Source of the DNA: an uncultured Pelagibacteraceae bacterium
GTDB lineage: Bacteria; Pseudomonadota; Alphaproteobacteria; Pelagibacterales; Pelagibacteraceae
DNA: 64,000 nucleotides
Direction of reading: 5' to 3'
Assembly: GCA_902618205.1 (NCBI GenBank)
Contig: CACMZL010000002.1
Coordinates: 186,001-250,000 of the forward strand
Position numbers and translations under genes: made by a program
Shown: piece by piece, positions 34,244 to 42,468 of the stretch
Layout of the letters: each line of letters begins with the position of its first letter
Position numbering within the stretch: the first letter of the stretch is position 1
The notes under the pieces: model-generated
Databases searched by the model: none
What the model was told of the DNA's origin: nothing
Seen by the model: only the letters and a program-made list of their open reading frames with translations

Positions 34244-34963
34244 TTAGAAATTATCCTTTAAATCCCTCAATTTTTTGAAATTTTCTAGATCGTTTGACTT
34301 AAGAAAAATGTTACAATTAAGTTCCTCACCAATCGTTGACGGCATACTAGTTTTACCTAGTTTAATTTTTTCTTTAATTTCTTTAATTTTGTTTAGTAAT
34401 TCATTGTTATTGGAATCTTGTGCTAAACAAAATTCAGAATTCTTTAAAGTATATTCATGTCCACAATAAATTTTTGTATCTTTATCTAAACTTTTTAAAA
34501 CTTGTAGTGAGTTGTACATTTGCTCATAACTCCCTTCAAAAATTCTTCCACATCCCATAGAGAATAAAGTATCTCCTGTAAAAATTAACTTATTTTTAAA
34601 AAAATGAAAACAGATATGACCTATTGTATGGCCAGGGACATGATATATTTTTGCTTCAAAAATATCCTTCTTCCAAATTTCACCATCACTTAAGCAAATA
34701 TCAATTTGAGGTATTCTATTTTTATCTCCAATATAACCTATTACCTCTGCATTAAATTTTTTTTTTAATTCTTCATTCCCGCCAACATGGTCATAATGAT
34801 GATGTGTATTTAATATATATTTTAAATTTAATTCATTTTTCTGTAAATAATTTATAATTGGATCTGCTTCACCAGGATCAACAACACAACAATTTCTATT
34901 TGCTTCATTAATTAAAATGTAAGAAAAATTATCTTCCAGACACTTAATAATTTCTACTTTCAT
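34244..34963 (-). CDS. gloB: Hydroxyacylglutathione hydrolase (glyoxalase II)
   Basis: Hydrolyses S-lactoylglutathione to lactate and glutathione in methylglyoxal detoxification. The 239-residue protein has the metallo-beta-lactamase metal motif THHHYDHVGG, VDPGEADPI, HVPGHTIGHICFHF, FTGDTLFSMGCGRIFEG, and the later GHEYTLKNSEFC. The FEGSYEQMYNSL and CGHEYT segments are glyoxalase II specific. Its 5' end follows the metW stop directly, so it is probably cotranscribed with metX-metW. Confidence 0.93.
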   Translation of the reverse strand: MKVEIIKCLEDNFSYILINEANRNCCVVDPGEADPIINYLQKNELNLKYILNTHHHYDHVGGNEELKKKFNAEVIGYIGDKNRIPQIDICLSDGEIWKKDIFEAKIYHVPGHTIGHICFHFFKNKLIFTGDTLFSMGCGRIFEGSYEQMYNSLQVLKSLDKDTKIYCGHEYTLKNSEFCLAQDSNNNELLNKIKEIKEKIKLGKTSMPSTIGEELNCNIFLKSNDLENFKKLRDLKDNF

Positions 34964-35560
34964 TTAACTTTCTATTAAAAATATACCTAAATGAGAGTCA
35001 AGATTTTTATAATTTAAATTTGATTTATTTATTTCTGAAATTCGACTTTTTTTTAAAGCGATAGACTTAAATATTTTAATATTCTTACTACTGCAAAAAT
35101 TATAAAAATCTTTAATTGTGCACATATGTAAATTTGGTGTATTATACCATTCATGAGGTAAATTTTCTGTTACAGGCATTGTGCCTTTAAACAGTAATTG
35201 TAGTCTAACTCTCCAGTAACCAAAATTAGGTATAGTAACAATTACTTTTTTTCCTACTTTTAGTAATTCATTAATTACTAATTCAGGATTAAGAAAAGCT
35301 TGTAATGTTTGGCTTAAAATAACATAATCAAAAGACGATTTAGGAAATTGTTTTAAATCGCTTTCAGCATTCCCCTCAATTACAGTTAATCCTTTTGATA
35401 AACAATTTTGAACTTTTTCTTTAGATATTTCTAGTCCACGAATATCTTTAGTTTTGTTTTCTTGTAAAAATTTCATCAAGTCTCCATTGCCACAACCGAC
35501 ATCTAGAACTCTAGTATTTTCCTCTATCAAATTAGATATAATGTTAAATTCTTCTTTCAT
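34964..35560 (-). CDS. metW: MetW, methyltransferase-like partner of MetX
   Basis: A 198-residue class I methyltransferase fold protein with motif I VLDVGCGNGDLMKFL and the MetW-specific FPKSSFDYVILSQTLQAFLNPE and GKKVIVTIPNFGYWRVRLQLL, then LPHEWYNTPNLHMCTIKDF. In several bacteria MetW is needed for full homoserine O-acyltransferase activity with MetX; direct methyltransferase chemistry is not established. It overlaps metX by 17 bases, consistent with a functional pair. Confidence 0.93.
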   Translation of the reverse strand: MKEEFNIISNLIEENTRVLDVGCGNGDLMKFLQENKTKDIRGLEISKEKVQNCLSKGLTVIEGNAESDLKQFPKSSFDYVILSQTLQAFLNPELVINELLKVGKKVIVTIPNFGYWRVRLQLLFKGTMPVTENLPHEWYNTPNLHMCTIKDFYNFCSSKNIKIFKSIALKKSRISEINKSNLNYKNLDSHLGIFLIES

Positions 35561-36677
35561 TTATAACTTTGTAGGTTGAATTAATATAATCGCCAAGTGT
35601 CTTTAGGAAACTTGGAACATCGAGCAAAAATGAGTCATGCCCCTTATCAGATTCTATTTCTACAAATCCGACATCTGCACCAATAGAATTTAGTGCTATA
35701 ACTATTTCTCTATTCTCCGATGTTGGATACAACCAATCTGATGTAAATGATATTACAAAAAATTTTGTTTTAGTTTCTTTGAATGCATCAGATAAGTTTC
35801 CTTTGTACTGTTTGGATAAGTCAAAATAATCCATTGCACGAGTTATATATAAATAACTATTAGCATCAAATCTATCAACAAACACAGATCCTTGGTATCT
35901 AAGATAACTCTCAATTTGAAAATCTGCCTCAAATCCATATCTTAGGCTATCCCTATCTTGCAATTTTCTTCCAAATTTTTCCTGCAATCCTTTTTCAGAA
36001 AGATAAGTAATATGTGCTGCCATTCTTGCTACCGCTAACCCTTTGTCAGGATTTAATTTGTAATTACTATAAAATCCATTTTCCCACTTACTGTCAGCCA
36101 TAATTGCCTGTCTTCCTAATTCATTAAACGCTATGTTTTGTGCCGAGTGACTAGATGTGCAAGCAATCGGTATTGCAAGTTTTGCTTTATCTGGAAAATT
36201 GGCAACAAATTGAAGTACTTGCATTCCACCCATTGAACCACCTACTACAGCAAAAAGTTTTTCAATTTCTAAATATTTAATTAGCTCATATTGAGCGTTA
36301 ACCATGTCGTTAATAGTTATAATTGGAAAATCAGTTCCTATTTGTTTACCAGTGGACTCATTTATTGTGCTAGGTCCGTAAGATCCCATGCAGCCTCCAA
36401 TAACGTTTGCACAAATTACAAAAAATTTATTTGTATCAATTGGCTTATTTTCCCCAACAACATAACTCCACCAACCATCTTTATTAGTTATTGGGTTTTT
36501 TCCAGAAACATATTGATCTCCAGTCAAAGCATGGAAAACTAATATTGCATTACTTTTTTCACTGTTTAATTCCCCATATGTCTTATATGCTATTGGAAAT
36601 TTATTAATTTCCTTACCACAATCCAATTTAAGGGGATTTGATATAATTATTTTTTTTGTATCAATATTCTTATTCAT
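35544..36677 (-). CDS. metX: Homoserine O-acetyltransferase
   Basis: Acylates homoserine, the entry to methionine synthesis by direct sulfhydrylation. The 377-residue alpha/beta hydrolase has the nucleophile elbow GGSMGGMQ (Ser148), the acid in FTSDWLYP, the base in KGHDSFLLD, and FHALTGDQYVSG and NVIGGCMGSYGPST near the oxyanion hole. It leads metX-metW-gloB and is preceded by a SAM-II riboswitch, so expression should fall when SAM is plentiful. Some MetX proteins use succinyl-CoA instead; the donor cannot be assigned here with certainty. Confidence 0.95.
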   Translation of the reverse strand: MNKNIDTKKIIISNPLKLDCGKEINKFPIAYKTYGELNSEKSNAILVFHALTGDQYVSGKNPITNKDGWWSYVVGENKPIDTNKFFVICANVIGGCMGSYGPSTINESTGKQIGTDFPIITINDMVNAQYELIKYLEIEKLFAVVGGSMGGMQVLQFVANFPDKAKLAIPIACTSSHSAQNIAFNELGRQAIMADSKWENGFYSNYKLNPDKGLAVARMAAHITYLSEKGLQEKFGRKLQDRDSLRYGFEADFQIESYLRYQGSVFVDRFDANSYLYITRAMDYFDLSKQYKGNLSDAFKETKTKFFVISFTSDWLYPTSENREIVIALNSIGADVGFVEIESDKGHDSFLLDVPSFLKTLGDYINSTYKVINERRI

Positions 36678-36685
36678 AATAATTG

Positions 36686-36703
36686 TACTGATTGAATTGT
36701 GAG
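36686..36703 (-). other. 3' arm of a hairpin that competes with the SAM-II fold
   Basis: In RNA sense, 36703-36686 can pair with 36749-36736 inside the aptamer: six pairs, a 4-base bulge, four pairs, one C/A mismatch and three more pairs (13 pairs in all). It consumes the aptamer loop and two bases of the P1 3' strand, so it excludes the ligand-bound fold. It ends 8 bases before the metX start. It is seen by base complementarity only. Confidence 0.4.
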
Positions 36704-36711
36704 AAAAAAAA

Positions 36712-36760
36712 CATTTTAGCGGTTTTTTTATAGCGCTCGCAATTCAGTATAAATCAGCGC
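36712..36760 (-). promoter_or_regulatory. SAM-II riboswitch in the metX leader
   Basis: Reading the minus strand from 36760, the RNA starts GCGCUGAUUUA, continues through AUUGCGAGCGC, then an A-rich segment, then CCGCUAAAAUG. This matches the SAM-II pattern in order and spacing. P1 is GCGCU (36760-36756) with AGCGC (36737-36733). The loop UUGCG (36742-36738) can pair with CGC and AA around one U in the tail (36721-36716), making the pseudoknot. A run of eight U follows (36711-36704). SAM-II elements in Alphaproteobacteria typically precede metX/metA, as here. Confidence 0.8.
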
Positions 36761-36766
36761 ATGCAG

Positions 36767-36795
36767 CTTTTACTTCAAAGGAATTTATATGTCAA
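36767..36795 (-). promoter_or_regulatory. Candidate promoter of metX-metW-gloB
   Basis: A perfect -35 TTGACA (36795-36790) is followed after 17 bases by a poor -10 TAAAAG (36772-36767) on the minus strand. Transcription would begin near 36760, which is the first base of riboswitch stem P1. The weak -10 keeps confidence moderate. Confidence 0.45.
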
Positions 36796-36857
36796 ATATT
36801 GCTCAATTAATTATTGTTTTATCTAGTTAAAAGACTATTTATAGTGAAATATTTACT

Positions 36858-37940
36858 ATGACATTGCTAAGATTTAAAAACATAAAATTACAGAGTTACA
36901 AACCAGGAAAATCCTTATTGGCTGGTAATAAAAATATTATTAAGTTATCTGCAAATGAATCTGCTTTAGGTGTCAGTAAAAATGTTGAAAAAATTGTTAA
37001 GTCTAAATTTGATATATCAAAATATCCAGACAGTAAATTTTCGGAATTAACACAAAAAATATCAAAGAAGTATGGTTGTGATAAATCCAAGATAATTTGT
37101 GGCTCTGGTTCTGACGAAGTAATTCAAATGCTTTGTCAATTGTTCCTTAGAGAAAATGATGAAGTTGTTGTTCCCCAGTACAGTTTCCTCATGTATAGGA
37201 TATACTCCAAAATCATTGGGGCAAATGTAAAATTAGCTAAAGAAATTAATTTTAAAGTTTCAGTTAAAGAAATTCTTAAAAAGACATCAAAAAAAACAAA
37301 AATTGTTTTTATTGCAAATCCAAATAATCCAACAGGCACTTATTTAACAAAAAACGAGTTATTAGACTTAAGGAGAAGATTAAATAAAAATATTTTATTG
37401 GTTGTTGATGATGCATATTTTGAATATATGAAGAATAAAGATTACAAATCTGGAATTGAGTTATTTAAAAACTCTAAAAATGTATTTATTTTAAGAACAT
37501 TTTCAAAAATCTATGGTCTAGCTTCATTAAGAATAGGCTGGGGATACGGTGATAAATCTATAATTAAAGAATTATATAAAATTAAACCACCTTTTAACGT
37601 AAATAAATTTGCTCAAATTTGTGCTGTTGAATCACTTAAAGATGATAAATTTGTTAAAAAGTCAGTAATACATAATCTTAAATGGTGCAAAAAAATTAAA
37701 AATGAGATGTTAAAATATAATATTGGTACAAACAAAATATCTGGAAATTTCTTTTTGTTAGATTTCAAAAAAGCAAAATTTACCGCAGACACAACTTTAA
37801 AAAAATTACAGAAATATGGAATTATACTAAGAGAAATGAATTCATATGGCATAAAAAATTGTCTAAGACTTACAATTGGCAACACAAAAGAAAACCAAAT
37901 GTTCCTTAAAAGAATGAATACTATTTTTAAAAATGTTTAA
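36858..37940 (+). CDS. hisC: Histidinol-phosphate/aromatic aminotransferase
   Basis: PLP aminotransferase, fold type I. The 360-residue protein has KLSANESALG, CGSGSDEVIQMLCQLFL, ANPNNPTGTYL, VVDDAYFEY, the PLP lysine in RTFSKIYGLASLRIGWGYG, and the substrate arginine near LRLTIGN. Its pairing with tyrA (8-base overlap) and divergence from metX-metW match the alphaproteobacterial hisC2-tyrA arrangement. It may therefore transaminate aromatic keto acids as well as, or instead of, histidinol phosphate. Confidence 0.88.
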   Translation: MTLLRFKNIKLQSYKPGKSLLAGNKNIIKLSANESALGVSKNVEKIVKSKFDISKYPDSKFSELTQKISKKYGCDKSKIICGSGSDEVIQMLCQLFLRENDEVVVPQYSFLMYRIYSKIIGANVKLAKEINFKVSVKEILKKTSKKTKIVFIANPNNPTGTYLTKNELLDLRRRLNKNILLVVDDAYFEYMKNKDYKSGIELFKNSKNVFILRTFSKIYGLASLRIGWGYGDKSIIKELYKIKPPFNVNKFAQICAVESLKDDKFVKKSVIHNLKWCKKIKNEMLKYNIGTNKISGNFFLLDFKKAKFTADTTLKKLQKYGIILREMNSYGIKNCLRLTIGNTKENQMFLKRMNTIFKNV

Positions 37941-38826
37941 TAATATTCTTATTATCGGTTGCGGTTTAATAGGCTCATCAATATTAAAGGCTTCAATACA
38001 AAAAAAAATTTCTAAAAATTTTTTTGTATTTGAAAAGTCTAAAAAATATGGATCTATTATTAAAAAATTTAACAAAAAAATTAAATTTTTAACAAGGTTA
38101 GATAAAAATTTAAATAAAATTGATCTTGTGATTTTAAGCACTCCTATGAGTGAATATCCTAAATTTTTTTCGTCATTAAATAAAAATCTCAATCATAATT
38201 CAATTATAACTGACGTTGGTTCAACAAAAAAAAATCTAATTTCTTTGAAAAAAAAAAAATTATCAAAAAATCTTGATTGGGTGATGAGTCATCCTATCTC
38301 AGGATCCGAAGTTAGTGGGCCCAAATATGGTAATGCTAATTTGTTCAAAAACAAGTGGTGCATAATAATAAAAGATAAAAATGTTCTAAAACAAAAAAAA
38401 GTAGAGAGATTTTGGAAATCTTTAGGATCTAAAATAATTATTATGAATCCCGATGATCATGATAAAATTTTTTCAGTCACTAGCCATCTACCTCACTTGA
38501 TTGCTTACAATTTAATAAAAACTGCTCAGGATTTTCAGAAAAAAAAGAATAAAAATTTGATTAAATTTAGTGCAGGTGGATTAAGAGATTTCTCAAGAAT
38601 TGCTGCTTCTAACGAAATAATGTGGAGAGACATATTTTTCGAGAATAAAACTAATATGATTGAAGCAATAAATCTTTTTATGAAAAATTTAAAAGATTTT
38701 AAGAAGAATATAAGTAAGAAAGAAAATTCAAAGATAATAAAAAAATTAATCAATTCGAAAGTAGTAAGAAAACAAATAATTTCTCAAAAACAAGATATTT
38801 CTAAACCTGATTTTGGTCGAGAGTAA
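37933..38826 (+). CDS. tyrA: Prephenate/arogenate dehydrogenase
   Basis: NAD(P)-dependent oxidative decarboxylation in tyrosine synthesis. The 297-residue protein has the Rossmann start ILIIGCGLIGSSILKA, VILSTPMSEYPKFF, ITDVGSTKKNLI, the HPISGSEVSGPKYGNANLF catalytic His region, and SHLPHLIAYNLI. A 12-adenine run (38248-38259) encodes the Lys cluster SLKKKKLSK. It overlaps hisC by 8 bases and ends one base from the opposing NlpC/P60 gene. Confidence 0.92.
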   Translation: MFNNILIIGCGLIGSSILKASIQKKISKNFFVFEKSKKYGSIIKKFNKKIKFLTRLDKNLNKIDLVILSTPMSEYPKFFSSLNKNLNHNSIITDVGSTKKNLISLKKKKLSKNLDWVMSHPISGSEVSGPKYGNANLFKNKWCIIIKDKNVLKQKKVERFWKSLGSKIIIMNPDDHDKIFSVTSHLPHLIAYNLIKTAQDFQKKKNKNLIKFSAGGLRDFSRIAASNEIMWRDIFFENKTNMIEAINLFMKNLKDFKKNISKKENSKIIKKLINSKVVRKQIISQKQDISKPDFGRE

Positions 38827-38827
38827 T

Positions 38828-39574
38828 TCAGATCCTTGTTACTTTCTTTACATCTAATTTCGCCGTTTCTTTAATTAGTTTTATCGTTTTTTTAATTGGC
38901 ATTATGATCACTCTTTTTTTTGGACCATAAGCGTGGATAAGATCATTTGTATTGATGCATATAGCAACATGTCCTTTCCAAAAAATAATATCACCTTTTT
39001 TAAATTTTTTTTTGTATCCCACACCTTTTTTTAATTTAACTTGATCAATCGTGTCTCTTGGAAAAAAATTATTATTAAATTTATAAAATATTTGCAATAG
39101 AGCTGAACAATCGATTCCTTCGAATGTTTTTCCACCCCATTTATATTTACAATTTAGAAAACTTTTAAATATCTTTATAAAATCAGAATTTTTTTTTTGG
39201 ATTGGAAATATGTCTTTTGATCTTAGCCATTTATCTTTTTTATACATAATGAAATTTTGATCCTTTTTTAAAATTTGTATTTTGCTCGTAAATGGTAAAA
39301 ACTTTTTTGATTTCTTTTTTTTATTACCTAAATAAATTCTAGCTTTTAAAATTCCAACTTTGTGAGTTGGATTGAATTTTTCGTAGCCATCAATTTTTTT
39401 TATAAAGCCTGAATATTTGTCATATGAAGTCTTTATTTTAAAATAATTATTTTTTTTACTAATTATTTTAAAACTCTCACCGTAGACAAGTTGAGAGCTA
39501 ATATTAGAGTTCTTCTTTGGTTCCTCTAATATATCGACAAAAGGCTCTTTTAAAAAAAAACTATTTTGCACCAA
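38828..39574 (-). CDS. NlpC/P60 family peptidoglycan peptidase with SH3-like N-terminus
   Basis: A 248-residue cysteine peptidase predicted to cut muropeptide stem peptides. The N-terminal half resembles bacterial SH3 repeats (about 15-60 and 65-115). The C-terminal NlpC/P60 domain has catalytic Cys in KTFEGIDCSALLQIF, His in WKGHVAICI and a following polar residue near HAYGPKKR. No signal peptide is visible, so it may act in the cytoplasm on imported muropeptides, as dipeptidyl-peptidase VI types do. That fits its 14-base overlap with the ampG-like permease gene upstream in the operon. Confidence 0.82.
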   Translation of the reverse strand: MVQNSFFLKEPFVDILEEPKKNSNISSQLVYGESFKIISKKNNYFKIKTSYDKYSGFIKKIDGYEKFNPTHKVGILKARIYLGNKKKKSKKFLPFTSKIQILKKDQNFIMYKKDKWLRSKDIFPIQKKNSDFIKIFKSFLNCKYKWGGKTFEGIDCSALLQIFYKFNNNFFPRDTIDQVKLKKGVGYKKKFKKGDIIFWKGHVAICINTNDLIHAYGPKKRVIIMPIKKTIKLIKETAKLDVKKVTRI

Positions 39575-40934
39575 TTTTAATTTTATTCCTTATAAACCAT
39601 AAACAAATTAAGGATGGGATGACCATTAAAGTAGTAATTATAAAAAAGGTTCCCCAATCTCCATTTAGCCAATCAACTAAAGCACCCGATGAAGAAGCAA
39701 GTGTCGTTCTTCCTGCAGTTCCAATTGAAGCTAGAAGTGCATACTGTGTAGCGGTATAAGTCCTATCCACTAAAAGAGAGATAAAGGCTACGAAAGCAAC
39801 AGTTGCAAATGCTGCAGATATATCATCAGCGATAACCGCTAAAGCAAACAACCATTCAGATTTTCCTGACCACGCGAGAGCAGCAAATAATAAATTTGTT
39901 GCTGCCATAAATCCACCAGCAACAAACATTGTTTTTATTGTGCCAGCTCTCATAGCAAATATTCCACCTAATAATGTAAATACAACTGTCGTTATCCAGC
40001 CTAGAGTTTTAGAGTATATCGCTATTTCACCTTTTGAAAATCCTACCTCTTTATAAAAAACTATGGACATTCTTCCAAGAAAGGCTTCTCCAATTTTAAA
40101 AAGAAAGACAAAGCCAAGGATTCCAACTGCAATTGAGAAACCATTTTTTTTGAAGAAACTAATTATTGGACCTCCTATTGTACCAGTAATATAAGCAACA
40201 AATTTTGTTATTACATTATTTGATCCAAGTTTTGATTGTATTATTTCGTCTGTTTCTTTTTGTTTGTTTTGCCTATCTGTTGTTATAGGCTCGTGTATAA
40301 ACGTTAAACCTATATTCATCAGGATTACTACAACGCCAAGAACTAAAAAAGTAGTTTGCCAGTAATCTTCAATTCCAATGTTTTGAAAAAATTCGGCAGT
40401 AAACAATGCTATAACACCACCTAACTTATATCCGGTCCACCATCCAACTACAGCCATAGCAGCACCTGCTGCCATAGATTTTCCTTCATCAGCATTAATT
40501 TGTTCGATTCTCAACGCATCAACTGTAATATCTTGTGTTGCCGAAGCAATTGCTATAACTAATCCAACACTAATTAGTAACGCTAAATTTTCTGTAGGGT
40601 TAATAAAACTCCATACAATTAAACTAAATAAAATTATAATTTGCATAAGGACAATCCAGCCTCGTCGATGCCCTAATCTTTTTGTTAAAAATGGAATTTG
40701 TATTCTATCAATTATTGGTGCCCACAAATAATTAAAGGCGTACACCCCAAATATTAAACCTGCCCATCCAATAGTTGATCTACTTAAACCTTCTTCTTTT
40801 AGCCAAAGGCTTAAACTGCTGGCAATTAAAACCCAAGGAAATCCACTAATTGCACCAAGAAGTAATATTCTTAGCATTCGAATATCCTTGTAAACTAAAA
40901 TAGATTCTGACCAGGTTTGTTTTTTTTCAAACAT
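39561..40934 (-). CDS. ampG: AmpG-like muropeptide permease (major facilitator superfamily)
   Basis: Predicted importer of anhydro-muropeptides across the inner membrane. The protein begins at ATG 40934 (MFEKKQTWSESIL) and is about 457 residues with 12-14 hydrophobic segments. AmpG-like features are LLLGAISGFPWVLIASSLSL, GWAGLIFGVYAFNYLWAPI, DRIQIPFLTKRLGHRRGW and ATQDITVDALRIEQI. I rejected the longer frame from 41024 because its first 30 residues lie inside trkH; the chosen start overlaps the trkH stop as TAATG. AmgK and MurU encoded at 58281-59902 could use the imported sugars. Confidence 0.85.
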   Translation of the reverse strand: MFEKKQTWSESILVYKDIRMLRILLLGAISGFPWVLIASSLSLWLKEEGLSRSTIGWAGLIFGVYAFNYLWAPIIDRIQIPFLTKRLGHRRGWIVLMQIIILFSLIVWSFINPTENLALLISVGLVIAIASATQDITVDALRIEQINADEGKSMAAGAAMAVVGWWTGYKLGGVIALFTAEFFQNIGIEDYWQTTFLVLGVVVILMNIGLTFIHEPITTDRQNKQKETDEIIQSKLGSNNVITKFVAYITGTIGGPIISFFKKNGFSIAVGILGFVFLFKIGEAFLGRMSIVFYKEVGFSKGEIAIYSKTLGWITTVVFTLLGGIFAMRAGTIKTMFVAGGFMAATNLLFAALAWSGKSEWLFALAVIADDISAAFATVAFVAFISLLVDRTYTATQYALLASIGTAGRTTLASSSGALVDWLNGDWGTFFIITTLMVIPSLICLWFIRNKIKIGAK

Positions 40935-42382
40935 TAATATTTTCTCCAAAAAGATGGAATAAATAATACTAGAATTGCAAATAATTCCAACCTTCCAAGT
41001 ATCATTGCAGCACTGAGAACCCATTTAGAAAAATCAGACAGGCTTGAAAAACTTCCGTTCGGACCAATAATATCACCTAAACCTGGACCAACATTTGAAA
41101 TTGACGTGGCAGCTGCTGAAATTGCAGTAATAAAATTTAATCCATCAAGCGATAAAAGCGCAGTCACAACAAAAAATATTAATATATAAAGAAATATAAA
41201 AGAAATAATTGAGTCCATAAATTTTTCATCCACATTATTATTTTGATATTTAATTTTGAAAATTCCTCGAGGGTATATTATTTTTTTCAGCTGGTTTGAT
41301 ATGAATTGATACAAAATTTGAACTCTAAAAATCTTTATTCCGCAAGTTGTAGAGCCTGCACAGCCTCCAATGAACATTAAAATTATGAAGTATACTAATG
41401 GAAATTGACCCCAATTACTAAAATTTTCTGTAGCATACCCTGTTCCAGTTAAAATAGAAATTATATTAAAGCTAACAGACAAAAAACTTATCTCAGTTAA
41501 GCTTTTATTTATAACAGATAAATAAAAAAACATTAGAAGAATTGAAATAATAACCAAAATTATAAAAGTTTTTATTTGTGTGTCTTTGAAAAATATTTTC
41601 TTATCTCCAGCCAAGTATTTGATGTAACTAATAAAAGGTATACTTCCAAGAATAATAAATATTATTGCATTAATTTCTATTAACGAGCTGTTAAAATAAC
41701 CTATAGATTCATTATAATTTGCAAAACCTCCAGTTGCTATTGTTGTCATAGCATGCACGATACTATCAAAAAAATTCATCCCAAATATAAAATAAAAAAA
41801 AGCACAAGTTAAAGTTAATAAGGAATATATAGACAATAATCTCAAAGAAACTTCTTTAGTTTTAGGAAAAATTTTTTCAGATGTATCATTAGATGAAATA
41901 TTGAAAAGTTGCATACCCCCTATATTCATTAAAGGCATTAAAGTGATTGCCATTACGATAATTCCAATACCACCAAACCACTGTAACATTCCTCTCCAAA
42001 GTAATATCGCTTTAGACGTTTCATTTAGATTCGTGATAATTGTAGATCCTGTTGTTGTAATACCAGACATGCTCTCAAAAAACGCATCTGTAAAACTCAA
42101 ATCCGTACTAGAAAAAATTAAAGGTAAAGAACCAAATATAGCAATACTTAACCACGAAAGTGCTGTGAGCAAAAAAGCTTGAGGTAAACTTATCTTTTTA
42201 TCGTGATCATAATTAGAAATGAAAAATAAAAATCCAAAAACAATAGTAACAATCATTGATCCGATAAATCCTGCATCAATTTGATCAAATATTAATTGAA
42301 TCAAAATAGGTACAATCATTGAAAGACCTAAAATAATTTGCAAAACCCCTAATGTAAAAAAGACAGTTTTATAATTGGACAT
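40934..42382 (-). CDS. trkH: Trk potassium uptake channel subunit TrkH
   Basis: Potassium-conducting membrane subunit. The 482-residue protein has the four pore repeats with selectivity-filter glycines: GITTTGSTIITN, ATGGFANYN, GTGYATENF, and the ISNVGPGLGD filter of the fourth repeat, with GGCAGSTTCGIKIFRV between. About ten helices are predicted. The NAD-binding regulatory partner TrkA is not encoded nearby. It is transcribed with ampG and divergent from lysK across 86 bases of AT-rich DNA without a clear promoter. Confidence 0.92.
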   Translation of the reverse strand: MSNYKTVFFTLGVLQIILGLSMIVPILIQLIFDQIDAGFIGSMIVTIVFGFLFFISNYDHDKKISLPQAFLLTALSWLSIAIFGSLPLIFSSTDLSFTDAFFESMSGITTTGSTIITNLNETSKAILLWRGMLQWFGGIGIIVMAITLMPLMNIGGMQLFNISSNDTSEKIFPKTKEVSLRLLSIYSLLTLTCAFFYFIFGMNFFDSIVHAMTTIATGGFANYNESIGYFNSSLIEINAIIFIILGSIPFISYIKYLAGDKKIFFKDTQIKTFIILVIISILLMFFYLSVINKSLTEISFLSVSFNIISILTGTGYATENFSNWGQFPLVYFIILMFIGGCAGSTTCGIKIFRVQILYQFISNQLKKIIYPRGIFKIKYQNNNVDEKFMDSIISFIFLYILIFFVVTALLSLDGLNFITAISAAATSISNVGPGLGDIIGPNGSFSSLSDFSKWVLSAAMILGRLELFAILVLFIPSFWRKY

Positions 42383-42468
42383 TTTGAATGGACATTATTT
42401 TATGGTAAATAAATTTCAACTCTATATGAATTATTAAAAAGGCTGATATTAAGGATATTTAAGTAGTT

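Noticed and set aside
40935-41024. N-terminal extension of the AmpG-like gene beginning at 41024
   Set aside because: The extra 30 residues lie inside trkH, are Cys-rich and not hydrophobic in the family manner. ATG 40934 fits AmpG and forms a TAATG junction with trkH.
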